In this document: positions 32,890-43,329 of the stretch, one piece after another
How the letters are laid out: every line of letters begins with the position of its first letter
Numbering within the stretch: the stretch's first letter is position 1
Source: Endomychus coccineus
Taxonomy: Eukaryota > Arthropoda > Insecta > Coleoptera > Endomychidae
Reading direction: 5' to 3'
DNA: 64,000 nt
Assembly (NCBI GenBank): GCA_958510875.1
Contig: OY294070.1
Coordinates: 9,052,001-9,116,000 of the forward strand
Made by a program: the position numbers and the translations under genes
The notes under the pieces: generated by a model
Told to the model about the DNA's origin: nothing
What the model saw: only the letters and a program-made list of their open reading frames with translations
Database searches by the model: none

Positions 32890-33429
32890 TCGTTTTTCTA
32901 CTGTACTCAGAGCCTATTTTTGGTTCTAGTAGGCACTAGGCTCATCTACTTTCTGAGGCCCCCTCGTAGTATTAGGACTAAAGTATTACTAGCGGCGCAG
33001 GCGAAAAACTTGGTGTCAGAAATAGAACAAAAAAAAAAATAACAATAAGTAGTACTATCAAAAACCAACATTAATATAATTTTGTTAACATAAAATAGAT
33101 GTAACACAAAATAAATGAAATAATAGAACTAACACAGAACAAAACTAATAAAATACTAAAAAACAGTCTTAAAAGAGAAAAAAATACAAGACCAAGGTTC
33201 GTACTAGCCTAAAGCGCATTAAATTAAAATATTTAAATTTTTCTTTTGCGCATTTTATTCCCGCAAATTGGTTTATAATTTCATTAGAACCTATGTTTTT
33301 TAGTACCTCATTTTCCACATTAAGAAGAGCCAAAAATAATAAGTTATCTTGGTTCAAAAAGTTTCTAAGACATGATTTAACCCTTTTTAGAGTTGAAAAT
33401 GGACGGAAAAAGAAAAAAATTAATTTCAA
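32890..33429 (-). pseudogene. hAT transposase C-terminus and 3' end
   Basis: 33429-33169 on the minus strand encodes RPFSTLKRVKSCLRNFLNQD, LLFLALLNVENEV and INQFAGIKCAKEKF up to its stop. This is the hAT dimerisation domain (usually RSFSTLKRIK-x-LR-x-M). The upstream catalytic region is gone. The 3' non-coding part to about 32890 is the mate of 17700-17960. It lies just after the two-exon gene, in opposite orientation. Confidence 0.7.
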
Positions 33430-34198
33430 CTAAACTATAGCCAACTAAGATAAAATACGTAACTCGAGTTTGTGCCTTTTTTTTTCAAATTTTCTCGGCA
33501 CCATTGAATTGTACAAAAAAAGTGCCTCGAAAATGTAAAAGTTATTTTCTTCTAACTTTACAAGCAATCATGACATTCACATGTGTCTAAAAGTCGAAAA
33601 ATCGAACTTTTGTTTATCACAAAATAGCAAATTTTTGTTTGCGTCAGTGAATTTGTCTCAAGGAAAGAGTTGGAGAATGTGAACTCCATTTTTTTGCATC
33701 TCCTATAGTTACACCGAGTTACGCTATACAAACATCCTGTACACATGCAGATTGATGTCTTGTCTTGTCTTGATTCTAATAGTTTCCAATGAATTAAGTG
33801 AAAAGAGAACATCATGTTTCAGGGATAAAACCTAATTTGAGAAATCGTAAGTATACGAATCGTTGTTTGCGACACGCCTGACGTTTCTTTCATTCAAGAC
33901 ACGCTAAAATACCGAAGAACTTATTGCGTATCTCCTTCCACCCATTGTTCAATGCGGAAGACATATATTTGATAAAAATGACGTTGGAATTGTTGGAAAA
34001 CCCGCATTTTGGTTACATACACAGATTCATCGATAGTTGTTTCTTTGTTATTAAAGTATAATGAGACGTAACCTGAAGAAATATGTTAGCTAAGAAGTTA
34101 ACATTTATGCAAAATTTCACGAACTAAGCTGGTTAGCGAAAATTTGGAAAGTTTTAGTAGATTGAATTATTCTTTATATCCAACATCCAATGATCTCT
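33430..34198. other. non-coding stretch
   Basis: Nothing recognised. Confidence 0.4.
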
Positions 34199-34264
34199 AT
34201 ACGAGGTCTGACTATTAAATAACGAGACTGCTTATGAATAAGCGTTTTATTTTAAAAATTCCTA

Positions 34265-34925
34265 CATCGAATGCTCCCCTTCAATGTACTCCTCTACTCT
34301 CGCCACACACTGTTCCCTTCTTTTTTTCCATTGGTCAAAGCAATGCTGGAAGCTTTCTTTTGTAAGAGCATTTAAGAGCTCCGCCGATTTTCGCTTCACC
34401 TCTTCCATCGACTCGAACCGGATTTCTTTTAAGGCAGACTTGATTTTCGGAAATAGGTAAGTCACAGGGTGCTAAATCAGTCAAGTACGGCGCGTGTACG
34501 AGCCCTGGAGTGCCTCTAGCGGCTAAATAATGCTTCACAGATAGCGCATTATGGGTAGGTGCATTGTTCTTCCTGGTGCAAGATCCACGACTTGTTTTCC
34601 ACAACTCCGGCCGTTTTTTACGAACTCACTCTTGCAGTGTTGCCAACTTTCAAATAATAAGTTTGGTTTACAGTTTGACCCTGTGGAACCCATTCAGTCA
34701 TCACGATGCCGTTGATGTCGAAAAAAACGATTAGCATGGCTTTAAATTTTTATCATCTTCGGTACTCTCTAGGCCTTCAGACAACCGTTTATACTATTCG
34801 AAAACACGAGATAGAGAATTCTCACCATAGGGCTCTTCCAACAACTTATAGTACTCAGTCGAAGTTTTTTTTAATTTAACGAGAAATTTCACATTGATCC
34901 GTTGCTCGTGTTTTTCGTCACACAT
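34265..34925 (-). pseudogene. mariner transposase, internally deleted and frameshifted
   Basis: ATG is at 34925-34923 on the minus strand (MCDEKHEQRINVKFLVKLKK, then YYKLLEEPYGENSLS, the N-terminal helix-turn-helix). About a hundred residues are missing. The frame resumes at AMLIVFFDINGIVMTEWVPQ (first catalytic Asp), NNAPTHNALSVKHYL (HDNAP with Asp replaced by Asn), YLTDLAPCDL (third Asp kept) and LFPKIKSALKEIRFESMEE to the C-terminus. It is dead through a deletion, frameshifts and a lost catalytic residue. Confidence 0.75.
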
Positions 34926-35111
34926 TGTTATCGGCACGAGAAAAAATGAAACGTGTGGCACTCGGGGACTGCCGCGGTAGAGCTATTGCATAGCACTACC
35001 CCACTGGAAAAAGTTGGGCAGAAAAACATCCACTACCCCTTCAAAATCTTCACGAATTATGAGTAAAAAAGAGTATCATCTTGATCTCTATGAAGAGTAT
35101 TCTGTGACAAG

Positions 35112-35149
35112 CATAGATAACTCTACTACCGGTAGTAGAGTTATCTATG
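35112..35149. repeat. 38-bp perfect palindrome flanked by 8-bp direct repeats
   Basis: CATAGATAACTCTACTACC is followed immediately by its exact complement with no spacer. GTGACAAG stands directly on both sides (35104-35111 and 35150-35157). This looks like a transposon reduced to two abutting terminal inverted repeats with its 8-bp target duplication. Ends starting CA with 8-bp duplications would suit P-like or hAT elements. Confidence 0.85.
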
Positions 35150-35180
35150 GTGACAAGTGTCAGTTGACTTGTAAACACAA

Positions 35181-35527
35181 TTTTATACGAAAGTTTTAAC
35201 GTTCAGATCTCGATAGCGCTTCCGGCTCCGGGATTTTCACGTGGCCTATCGAAATTAGAAGGTTCGAATTGTATAAAAACACAATTGCATGAACGCCAGA
35301 CGTCTTATGTAATCAGCTACGTAATAATTTTGTCATATACTCGAGGAGCTCGCTGCGAGTAAGTTAGAGTTTATATATTTTACCTCTATTTTGTTAATTT
35401 GGGGCCGTTTCGAACCCCGTGCGGCCGGCGCCAGTTGTAATAAAGTATTTTGGGCTATGGGCCGCTAGCTTTTACCCGCTTTCGGTATATTCAAGTAGCT
35501 AGAAAATTCCCTTTCGTACGTCGCATG
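35181..35527 (+). repeat. GC-rich dispersed repeat, copy 1
   Basis: It matches 55070-55430 in the same orientation over about 350 bp (CTCCGGGATTTTCACGTGGC, GGGGCCGTTTCG, GGCTATGGGCCGCTAGCTTT). In both places it is inserted inside a mariner-type element. No terminal repeats are evident, which would suit a rolling-circle element such as a Helentron, but that is a guess. Confidence 0.55.
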
Positions 35528-35667
35528 TAATAGCCAGACCTCGTATAGTTGACTAAAATATGAGGCATTACATTCGTCACAGTTTATTTATTAGTGTGAA
35601 CATTAACAAATGACAAATTACTATTAATAAGAAATAATCACCATTATCCACTAAAAATACTATCAAA

Positions 35668-35711
35668 GTACTGGGAACCTTTCGACTCCCAAGTAACCAT
35701 CTTCAGAGTAC
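35668..35711 (-). ncRNA. hammerhead-like motif of PLE family B
   Basis: Minus strand: GTACT (stem I), CTGAAGA (valid CTGANGA core), TGGTTACTTGGGAGTC (weak stem II), GAAA, GGTTCC (short stem III), C, AGTAC (stem I). GTACT pairs perfectly with AGTAC. The T of the cleavage site appears deleted and stem II is weak. It lies just 3' of the PLE endonuclease at 36202, as expected for a PLE terminal repeat. Confidence 0.55.
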
Positions 35712-35754
35712 GTATAAATCAAAATGTGTCTGTTTAAATGCTATTTGGGAATAA

Positions 35755-36202
35755 TAATGTGAACAAGGGGTTACCCTCAGCTGGAGATAATCGGAATGTA
35801 ATAGATTGCTTTTTCGTTTATACATTTTCTTCATCTCTGCTAAATTACCTAGTACTGTGTTTCAAAAGTGATAAACTTTCTTGAGAAATGGTGTGACCTG
35901 TATTCAAAATATGTTCGGCTACCGCTGATTTTTCATCTTTATTTTTCTTTATTCTGTGCAAAATGTTCCCTATAACGAGTTAAAATGTTCCTTCTAGTTT
36001 GACCCACACAGAATTTTGAACACGACTCACAATCAATTTCGTAAATTCCGGATTTGTCGAAATCGGAAACTTTATCAAAGGTGTTGGCTAAACGGTGTTT
36101 TAGCTTATTCTTACATCTATAAACTGTTTGTATTGCCAATTTAGAAAACAAACTATAGAATTTATTATAATCTTTTTGCTCTGTAGAAATGCTAAAATGC
36201 AA
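35755..36202 (-). pseudogene. GIY-YIG endonuclease domain of a PLE (family B)
   Basis: Minus-strand frame 36202-35939: TVYRCKNKLKHRLANTF, then SGIYEIDCESCSKFCVGQTR and RNILTRYREHF. This is the full GIY-YIG core with the extra Cys pair (DCESC) typical of PLEs. YIG is CVG here. A one-base shift after QNKEK leads to KSAVAEHILNTGHTISQESL, the usual continuation, ending near 35755. The enzyme nicks target DNA to prime reverse transcription. The RT part is missing. Confidence 0.75.
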
Positions 36203-36239
36203 TCATGAAAAAATAGACTGGTAACATTTTTTTAAATGA

Positions 36240-37758
36240 CTTCTAGAATCAATTTGAAAAAAAATTATCAAAATAGGTTCTACTGATTTTTTTTCACTTT
36301 GGCCTTTTTTCTACTTTATTTCCTCGACTATAAAGGATGATAAGTGAAACTTTTGAATTTTATTGAAGTATTTGAAGGTGATGCCTCTGATTTGGTTAGA
36401 TGGTTGCGTTCCAACTTTTGTCACAATATTTTATGAATGATTAATAATTAAAGTTGAAAAAGGCCAGAAGCTTTACCTTGGAGAAGACTGCAAAATGGAG
36501 CAAGTGAATAATGTTTGTTGTGCTGGCTAAGATATAAATAATGATATCCGTTGGATTTTGCAACCCATAAATGTTATAAAATAGAAAAACCTGTTCATCT
36601 ACACTTGGATGTATTTCTTTGAATAATTCTTTTTCCTTTCTGAATCTTTGCTCCATGAAAGTATTATTATGAGGTATGGTGATAATATTTCAAGAATATA
36701 ATTGATTATTGGAAGAGGATGTTCTCAACATCGTGTTTATCAAATCATCAAGTCTTGTTGTTTATGACTAATCCGTAAAAATAGAACGAATCGTCAGAGA
36801 ATACCAACTTGATAGTACAGATGAGATATTTGAAGGATAAAGATTTGTAATTAACGATTTATTTATCTAGCTCTCCAGATGAAATTCATTTTGCAAGCGA
36901 GAACAATGTGGAATGAAGTTTCTCTAATGCCGTTGTGTGAATCATACAACATGATTCACAATAAACATAATGCAAACATTTCAGCCTTTGTCTATGGAAG
37001 CATTCCGTTTTATTCGTGTTTTGAAAGACCATTACAGTTCAATTTAGGAAAAATTTCAATTGATTTGGCCCTTATTTAGATCCATCAAACTGCACCTCCA
37101 TTAGTGCCAATAGGAAAAGTTAAAATTGCAAAGTTATTTGCTGTTTATGTGTCCTGATCATTATCGTAATTTTGCCAATTTTTTTATATTGGAGTGCAAT
37201 TTGACGTCAAGCCATAAGCATTTTCCCCTCTTCTAGTCATAAATAACGACAATTAAGACGAATAACAAAAAAAATGAGTCAGCACAAGCTTAACAGCGAT
37301 AAACGTGAAACATTTTTGGAGATGGTTCATTTAGGGAACAAAAACGAAAAGAAATGAAACAAAATCAACTCTGACAACTCTAAGATAACAATTATACAAT
37401 ACAAAAATTGTGAAAAAATTCTTTTTCTAATGTAATTGAAAAAAACTTTATTAACTTTTTTATTGTACAATTATTTTGTTACAGATTTATATTTTTGTTT
37501 TGTATTGGATGCTAGTCTTTTACACCAGCCACACCTAAGCCGCTAGGGCTTTTTCTGCCCTTGTTTGCATTATTATCCACAAATAGTATTTAAACAGGCT
37601 CATTTTGATTATGGATTAATTCACGAGATATAACTAATTATTGGTTGGAATTTTTGTTTATTTTTTAATAGGTTGAGCTAATAGTGTGAATGTACTTTTA
37701 TATGATTTATTTTACATCCCAGCAGCTCCTGATAATCTACAAAGCACAAATTCGACCT
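36240..37758. other. non-coding stretch
   Basis: AT-rich, with short frames at 36441-36656 (-) and 36879-37079 (+) that resemble no family. Nothing else recognised. Confidence 0.4.
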
Positions 37759-37768
37759 CTCTTGGAGT

Positions 37769-39460
37769 CAGTGGCGGCTCGTGAACTTTTTAAGAGAGGA
37801 GGCTGGACATAAAACGTTTTTGTAAGAATATACTCTATTCAGCCAATTAATTTAACCTTTGCACAGCGACCGTACCAGCTACTTCAGTGACAGAATTAAT
37901 TGTTGCCAAGCAAGAACCAACGTGGAGGTGTAGAGTTTCTCTTGGCAAAATATTTTTTGTTTGTTTTTTTTTCTTTGGATTTTTGATATTTTTTCTTTTT
38001 TTTTTGGAATTTTTCATATTTTGTTTTTTTATTATTTTTATAAACTTTTTTATATACTAACGGAATTCTACGGTCTTTAGTTTGCAAAAAATGATCAATA
38101 ATATTATCATTTTGTTTTAAGTGTTTTACTAAACCTTTTTCAATAGATATCAAACTAACATTGTATACACGATTTTGGCCCATTGTATTTCGCATGTAAG
38201 TTTTAATTCGTTTGAGAGTAGAAAATGATCTCTCCACCGATGCCGACGTGACAGGAATGGTGACTGTCAAACAAAGTAGTTTATAAAACTGAGGTGAAAC
38301 TTGTTGCAAATCATTGTCTATCATATATTTTATCATATCGGCGTGAATGTCGTACTGGCCTAAAATATCTTTATTCGAGTATACAACGCATAATTAATTG
38401 TGCAGTGCTGTTTTATCAAAAAATTTATATTTTAGAACTAAGTTATCTAAAAGTGTATTGGGAAACTCTTTTGAAAAAGATTCGAAAAATCTCCTATTCG
38501 TCAAGTCGAAAAACTTCAATTCATGTAAATCGGAAAATCGAATCTCAATTTGACCTTTAATAGTATCTAAAATTGCACAAAAAAAGTTGTTTATAATGTT
38601 GTTTCTTGTCTACCAAATTATATGTTTTCCTCCTTTAACAATATTCTGTTTACCGGTTAATTTAAACTTAATACTCGATGTAATATGTTCCTGCGATTTT
38701 TCATGTCTGTCTATACCACGAGCTAAATTTTTCAAATCATCATAACTCGAGTGCCCCCAACATGAAGTTGTATCAGATGTAAATAGCAAGCAATACCAAC
38801 AATATAATTTATTGTGTACTCAGATCCCGTTAACCCTAAATATTTTTTATAATTATCAGTATCAAATGATCGATTTTGAAACATACCTGTCATCACTAAT
38901 CCTTTCGAATCCGGTAAAAGCCGTTTATTTCTAAAAACACTTTTCTGTCATGTGTTAATCCACTAAATGGATTTTCTAAGATCTCAGCAACTAAATCACT
39001 ATTCATTTTAACGTTTAATAACCAAAGAACTCTTTGTTAATAACTCACCGAACAGATAAATTATAACTTAACCTTACATCGCGTGGCGAAACAAAAACAA
39101 TAACTGACGGAGCACGTGTCGCTGTCGTAGCAAGTATCGTATTTCATACGACCGACCGAGTTCGTACGAGAAGCTAGCCTACATAGAGTGTTGCCATATT
39201 CGCTGTTTTACCCTATTTGGCAATTGAACTGGTTGGAAAAACGGCAACTGTGTTGACCACATGTATTTAGCTTTTGAGATATATAGAGAATCTAGCCTCT
39301 GGCCACTGTTGCCAGATTAAAAATAACTACTGAGAACGGGGAATTAATTGTCAAATTTAAAGAATTATCAGAGAAACAGGAAATGAAATGGAGAATGATC
39401 ATTAAGATAAATTGGTGAGGAGGCTGAGCCTTCTTAGCCTCCTTCGAGGAGCCGCCACTG
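37769..39460 (-). mobile_element. hAT element copy 1 with perfect 8-bp target duplication
   Basis: The ends CAGTGGCGGCTC (37769) and GAGCCGCCACTG (39460; right edge reads AGGAGCCGCCACTG) are inverted. CTTGGAGT flanks both sides (37761-37768 and 39461-39468). The 1692-bp unit contains a C-terminal transposase frame on the minus strand, but the N-terminal catalytic region is largely lost. It is the sibling of 59694-61544. Confidence 0.9.
37896..38336 (-). pseudogene. hAT transposase C-terminal part (copy 1)
   Basis: The 146-codon frame MIKYMIDNDLQQVSPQFYKL continues through TIPVTSASVERSFSTLKRIK, TYMRNTMGQNR and VSLISIEKGLVKHLK. This is the hAT insertion-end/dimerisation domain with the ASVERSFS core. 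The Lys-rich tail (KKTKYEKFQKKKKKYQKSKE) is unusual and probably low complexity. The upstream region (38340-39000) resembles 60300-60960 but is broken by stops. Confidence 0.75.
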
Positions 39461-39469
39461 CTTGGAGTA

Positions 39470-40276
39470 CTGTTCAACATGTTTGGAGGTTCTTGGATTC
39501 TATTCAGAATATCCATCTGATTGATGATGTCACACTTACGAGTTCATGTTTCTCTCTAGAACAAAGTTGAAAGGAGGGAGATCTCTCCCTTTTCTATAGA
39601 TATTTCCATGTTCGGTGCTCATCAAAAATCTCGTCTGCTGTTCCACTACCAGACTTCATTTTTCAATTGAACAGCAAAGATGTGGGAGTCTTTACCTACT
39701 GAGATTTTTCCCTATGACTATAATCTCCAAGCCGTCAAGAAAAATTGGAATGCCCATATCCTCTCCCAACATTCCATCGCTGGTTCACACGATGTTCTTC
39801 GAACTTTATAGGTTTCCCTCTCGTATAGTCAAAGTAAAAAAAAATTTTATGTTCAAGAATTTTCTTGCTGATAACAGCTTTATCTTGAAAGGAGGTAATT
39901 AAATCTATTGTAAAATTCATTTCCGTTTCATTGAATTTAATTATTATTATTGTGAATAATGTTAATATTCTTAGTTCCTTCTTAGGGGTAACAATTGTTG
40001 AGATTTATGAAATTTTTCAGATGAATTGTAACTATAACGTCATTTTCTTCTCACAGCGAACAGCGCAAAGAATCCAAGTTAGTCGAGGAAAATTAAAACA
40101 AAAATAGGCCAAGGTCCGAAAACCTGGGCAGTAAGATGGATGAAGATGCGTTTGCCCATTTTTTGAGTCTTATACAAATGAGAAACTGCATTTTTTCAGG
40201 TGCAATTTTTGAAGCAAATAAAAAATTCATTATTCGGTAATACATTGTGGAAATCGACCCAAATTTGTTACTCAAA
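39470..40276. other. non-coding stretch with a fragment related to 59.1 kb
   Basis: 39745-39845 (TCTCCCAACATTCCATCG ... CACACGATGTTCTTC ... GTATAGTCAAAGT) matches the complement of 59060-59160. It encodes an SPNIPSLVHTMFFELY-like frame. The family is unknown; it may be an unrecognised transposon. Confidence 0.35.
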
Positions 40277-40278
40277 TA

Positions 40279-42408
40279 CGGGGTGTTTCATCTCAGACAA
40301 GCCACCCCGTATATTTCTTATCCCATAGTGAGTGGAAAAATCTCCCGAAACACGTCGAATGATTTTGTTTGAGGGACATCTTTTGACGTATATTTGAGGC
40401 TTGAACGATCAACCCCCTAATAGAGGGCGCTTCAACCCCTCAAAATTGAATTGGGGAGAGCGGTTGAGTGATACGTCATTTGGAAGGTCTTGGAAGCCTC
40501 TTTACAACGGTGTATGAAAAACGTAAATTAGATGAACCGTTTTCGATCAAAAATTAATTTTGTTGCTCGAATGCGCCACCTTGAATATTTTGGTTATTTG
40601 TACAATGTACAAGCTCATTTTTATTAAGCCTTTTTTACAAACTTAAGCAATCTTCAAAAAGTCACATTCGTAAAAAAAATTGAATTGTGTTGTCATGCTT
40701 ACAATGAAAAAAATTAAATCTGGGTGTTTAAATCAAATGTTTAAATTGTCCTCCATTGACTTCCATACAATAATACATTCTCTCAAACTAATAAATAAAA
40801 AAACAGCAAAACATTTCCTTATGTTGCCTTCATTTTTTGTTCTTAGAAGGTGTTTATCTGGTCTTAACGTTTCTTCGATCATTTCATGATTTTAATCAAT
40901 CTGTTGAGTAACTACTTTGCTGCTATTTCAAAAAATATGGTGTACACATTGCAAGAACGTGTTGAGCTGGTTAGCCTTTATTACCAAAATCAAAATTATG
41001 CCCGAGCGGCTGCAAGGATATTTAACGAAAACCATCCTGAACGTAGCGTTCGCCATAAGTACGTAATGGAATTGATTTCAAAATTTGTGGAGACGGGTTC
41101 AGTAATGGATAAAAAAAGGGCACCCATTGGAATTGTTAATGATGAAGGAGCAGCTGTGGCGGTATTGGGACATGTCCAACTTATGCCAAACACGCAATCT
41201 GTACGACAACTTTCTGCAGCTTCCGGTATTAGCCAATCTAACGTTTTCAGAATTTTACATAAACACAAGTTCCATCCGTACAAAATTAAATTAATTCAGG
41301 AATTAAATGATGATGATTGGGATCGAAGGCAAGAGTTTTGCGAAACTATGGTCGAGCGTATCAACAATAACTCAAATTTCTTGTACAACGTTTGCTTTTC
41401 TGACGAATGCACTTTTTTACTTAATGGAGAGGTTAACCGGCATAGCTGTAGAATTTGGAGCGATACAAATCCTCATGTATTTCGAGAAGCTCACACTCAA
41501 CATCCGGAAAAGCTAAACGTTTGGGTAGGAATTTTGAGAGACCACCTAATTGAACCTCTGTTTATTCCTGGTAATTTAAATGGCGAAATTTATCTTGAAA
41601 TGTTGGAAAATGCGATTGATCCGTTAATAACTGAACAATTAGAAAACGATCCTCTACTACTTGAACAACAATTGCATTTCCAACAAGACGGAGCTCCTCC
41701 TCACTACGCCGCACCAGTTCGCCACCTCAATTTGCAATACCCCGTCCTATGGAGTGGACTGCCCGATCTCCTGACCTGAACCCTCTGGACTTCTTCTTGT
41801 GGGGACATCTCAAGTCCAAGATTTTTGTGACTCAGCCTGAAAATTTGGACGAACTACGCCAACGAATTGTAAATGAGTGTCGTCAAATAACTCCAATTAT
41901 GCTAAACCATGTTAGAGACGGTTTTCAGTCAAGATTGTATTATTGTATGGAAGTCAATGGAGGACAATTTGAACATTTGATTTAAACACGCAGATTTAAT
42001 TTTTCCATTGTAAGCATGACAACACAATTCAATTTTTTTACGAATGTGATTTTTTGAAGATTGTTTAAGTTTGTAAAAAAGACTTATTAAAAATGAGCTT
42101 GTACATTGTACAAATAACCAAAATATTCAAGGTGGCGCATTCGAGCAACAAAATTAATTTTTGGCGAAAACGGTTCATCAAATTTACGTTTTTCATACAC
42201 CGTTGTAAAGAGGCGTCCAAGACCTTTCAAATGACGTATCACTCAACCCCTCTCCCCTATTCAATTTTCAGAGGTTGCTCGTTCAAGCCTCAAATATACG
42301 TCAAAAGATGTCCCCCAAACAAAATCATTCGACGTGTTTCGGGAGATTTTTCCACTCACTATGGGATTAGAAATATACGGGGTGGCTTGTCAGAGATGGA
42401 ACATCCTG
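40279..42408 (+). mobile_element. mariner-like element with ~0.5-kb terminal inverted repeats
   Basis: The left arm 40279-40776 and right arm 41936-42408 are inverted copies of about 470-500 bp, differing by scattered substitutions and one ~21-bp length difference near 40420. TA flanks both sides (40277-40278 and 42409-42410). The right arm includes the last 16 codons of the transposase, so the left arm carries the same stretch in antisense. One transposase frame lies between the arms. Confidence 0.85.
40937..41985 (+). pseudogene. mariner/IS630-superfamily transposase with one internal deletion
   Basis: From ATG 40937: YTLQERVELVSLYYQNQNYA (N-terminal helix-turn-helix typical of insect DUF4817-type transposases), SVRQLSAASGISQSNVFRIL (second helix-turn-helix), NVCFSDECTFLL (first Asp), LHFQQDGAPPHYAAPVRHL (second Asp). 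Near 41750 a deletion of about two dozen bases removes the GRWIGRRG-like stretch and shifts the frame. The rest (EWTARSPDLNPLDFFLWGHL, third acidic site, to VNGGQFEHLI) is open to TAA 41983-41985. Only this lesion separates it from a full frame, so the copy looks young. Confidence 0.85.
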
Positions 42409-42654
42409 TATATGTATCAAATATAAAATATCTTCGACTTGACGTTTAATTTAAATTTCCAAAAAAATTGTCGAATACTCATCACCGTATCCATGAACTT
42501 GCATACTCTTAAATGATAAAATTCAAAGCGTTTTAATAAAAACTCAATTACCTGTACATCGATTCTTTATTTATTTATTTTATTATATCGCGTATATATA
42601 AATTCATCAACATTATCGTACGACCCATTTTATTAATGAAGTCATTCACCTGTC

Positions 42655-43170
42655 CTAGAGATGACCTAGACAACCACGACACCCTGGCCTCCAGGTATAT
42701 TGGGGAATTTTTCCAATATCAGAATCGTGTTCAACGATCTCTAAAACCTCCGAGTAAACATTTTCATTCAATTCCCAAGCAAATTTAGAGAAAACTTCGT
42801 AGATGACCCTCACAACCAGGACTTCCTGGGTCCCAGCTACATCATATGGATTTTTTACATCATATTCGTGATCAGCGACCTCAAAAACCCCTGAGTAACC
42901 AGATGCGTTGCATTTACATAAAAACTCGCGTAAATGCTCAGGAGACGACCTAGACAATCAGGCCACCCTGACCTCCAGGTGTATTGGGGAATTTGTTCAA
43001 CAGCAGAATCGTGTTCAACGACCTCGAAAACGCCCCAGTAAACATATTGGTTCAATTCCCAAGCAAATTTCGAGAAAACCTCGTGGATGGTTTTTCTAAC
43101 ATCATATTCGTGTTCAGCGGTCCCAAAAACTCCCGTGTAACAAATTTGGGTCGATTTCCACAATGTATTA
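42655..43170 (-). repeat. 284-bp tandem duplication built of ~40-bp EHEYDV motifs
   Basis: GACCTAGACAA at about 42663 and 42947 starts two long units. Inside each are two shorter related words (TTCGTGTTCAGCGACCTCAA-like) at about 42725, 42868, 43010 and 43110. On the minus strand these give YTGVFGTAEHEYDV, VYWGVFEVVEHDSAV, YSGVFEVADHEYDV and VYSEVLEIVEHDSDI, with a shared FSKFAWELN segment between them. A fifth copy is at about 2280. The frames are open over both units, so this could derive from a repeat protein, but I do not recognise it. Confidence 0.6.
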
Positions 43171-43329
43171 CCGAATAATGTTTTTTTTTATTTGCTTCGA
43201 AAATTGTACATAAAAAATAGTTATTTTTGTATTAAGTGCGTAAAATGAGTGTTTTTTTAATGGCACATGAGAGTGTTAAAGTTAATGTTAAGGAACATAT
43301 TCATATAAGGAAGTTTTCAAAGTTGGTCC

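Larger units (their letters stand above)
34202..35543 (-). mobile_element. mariner element carrying later insertions
   Basis: Ends CGAGGTCTGACTATTA (34202) and TAATAGCCAGACCTCG (35543) are inverted and flanked by TA (34200-34201 and 35544-35545). The unit contains a broken mariner transposase. Its 5' non-coding side holds a 38-bp palindrome (35112-35149) and a GC-rich repeat (35181-35527) that abuts the right terminus. Confidence 0.65.
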
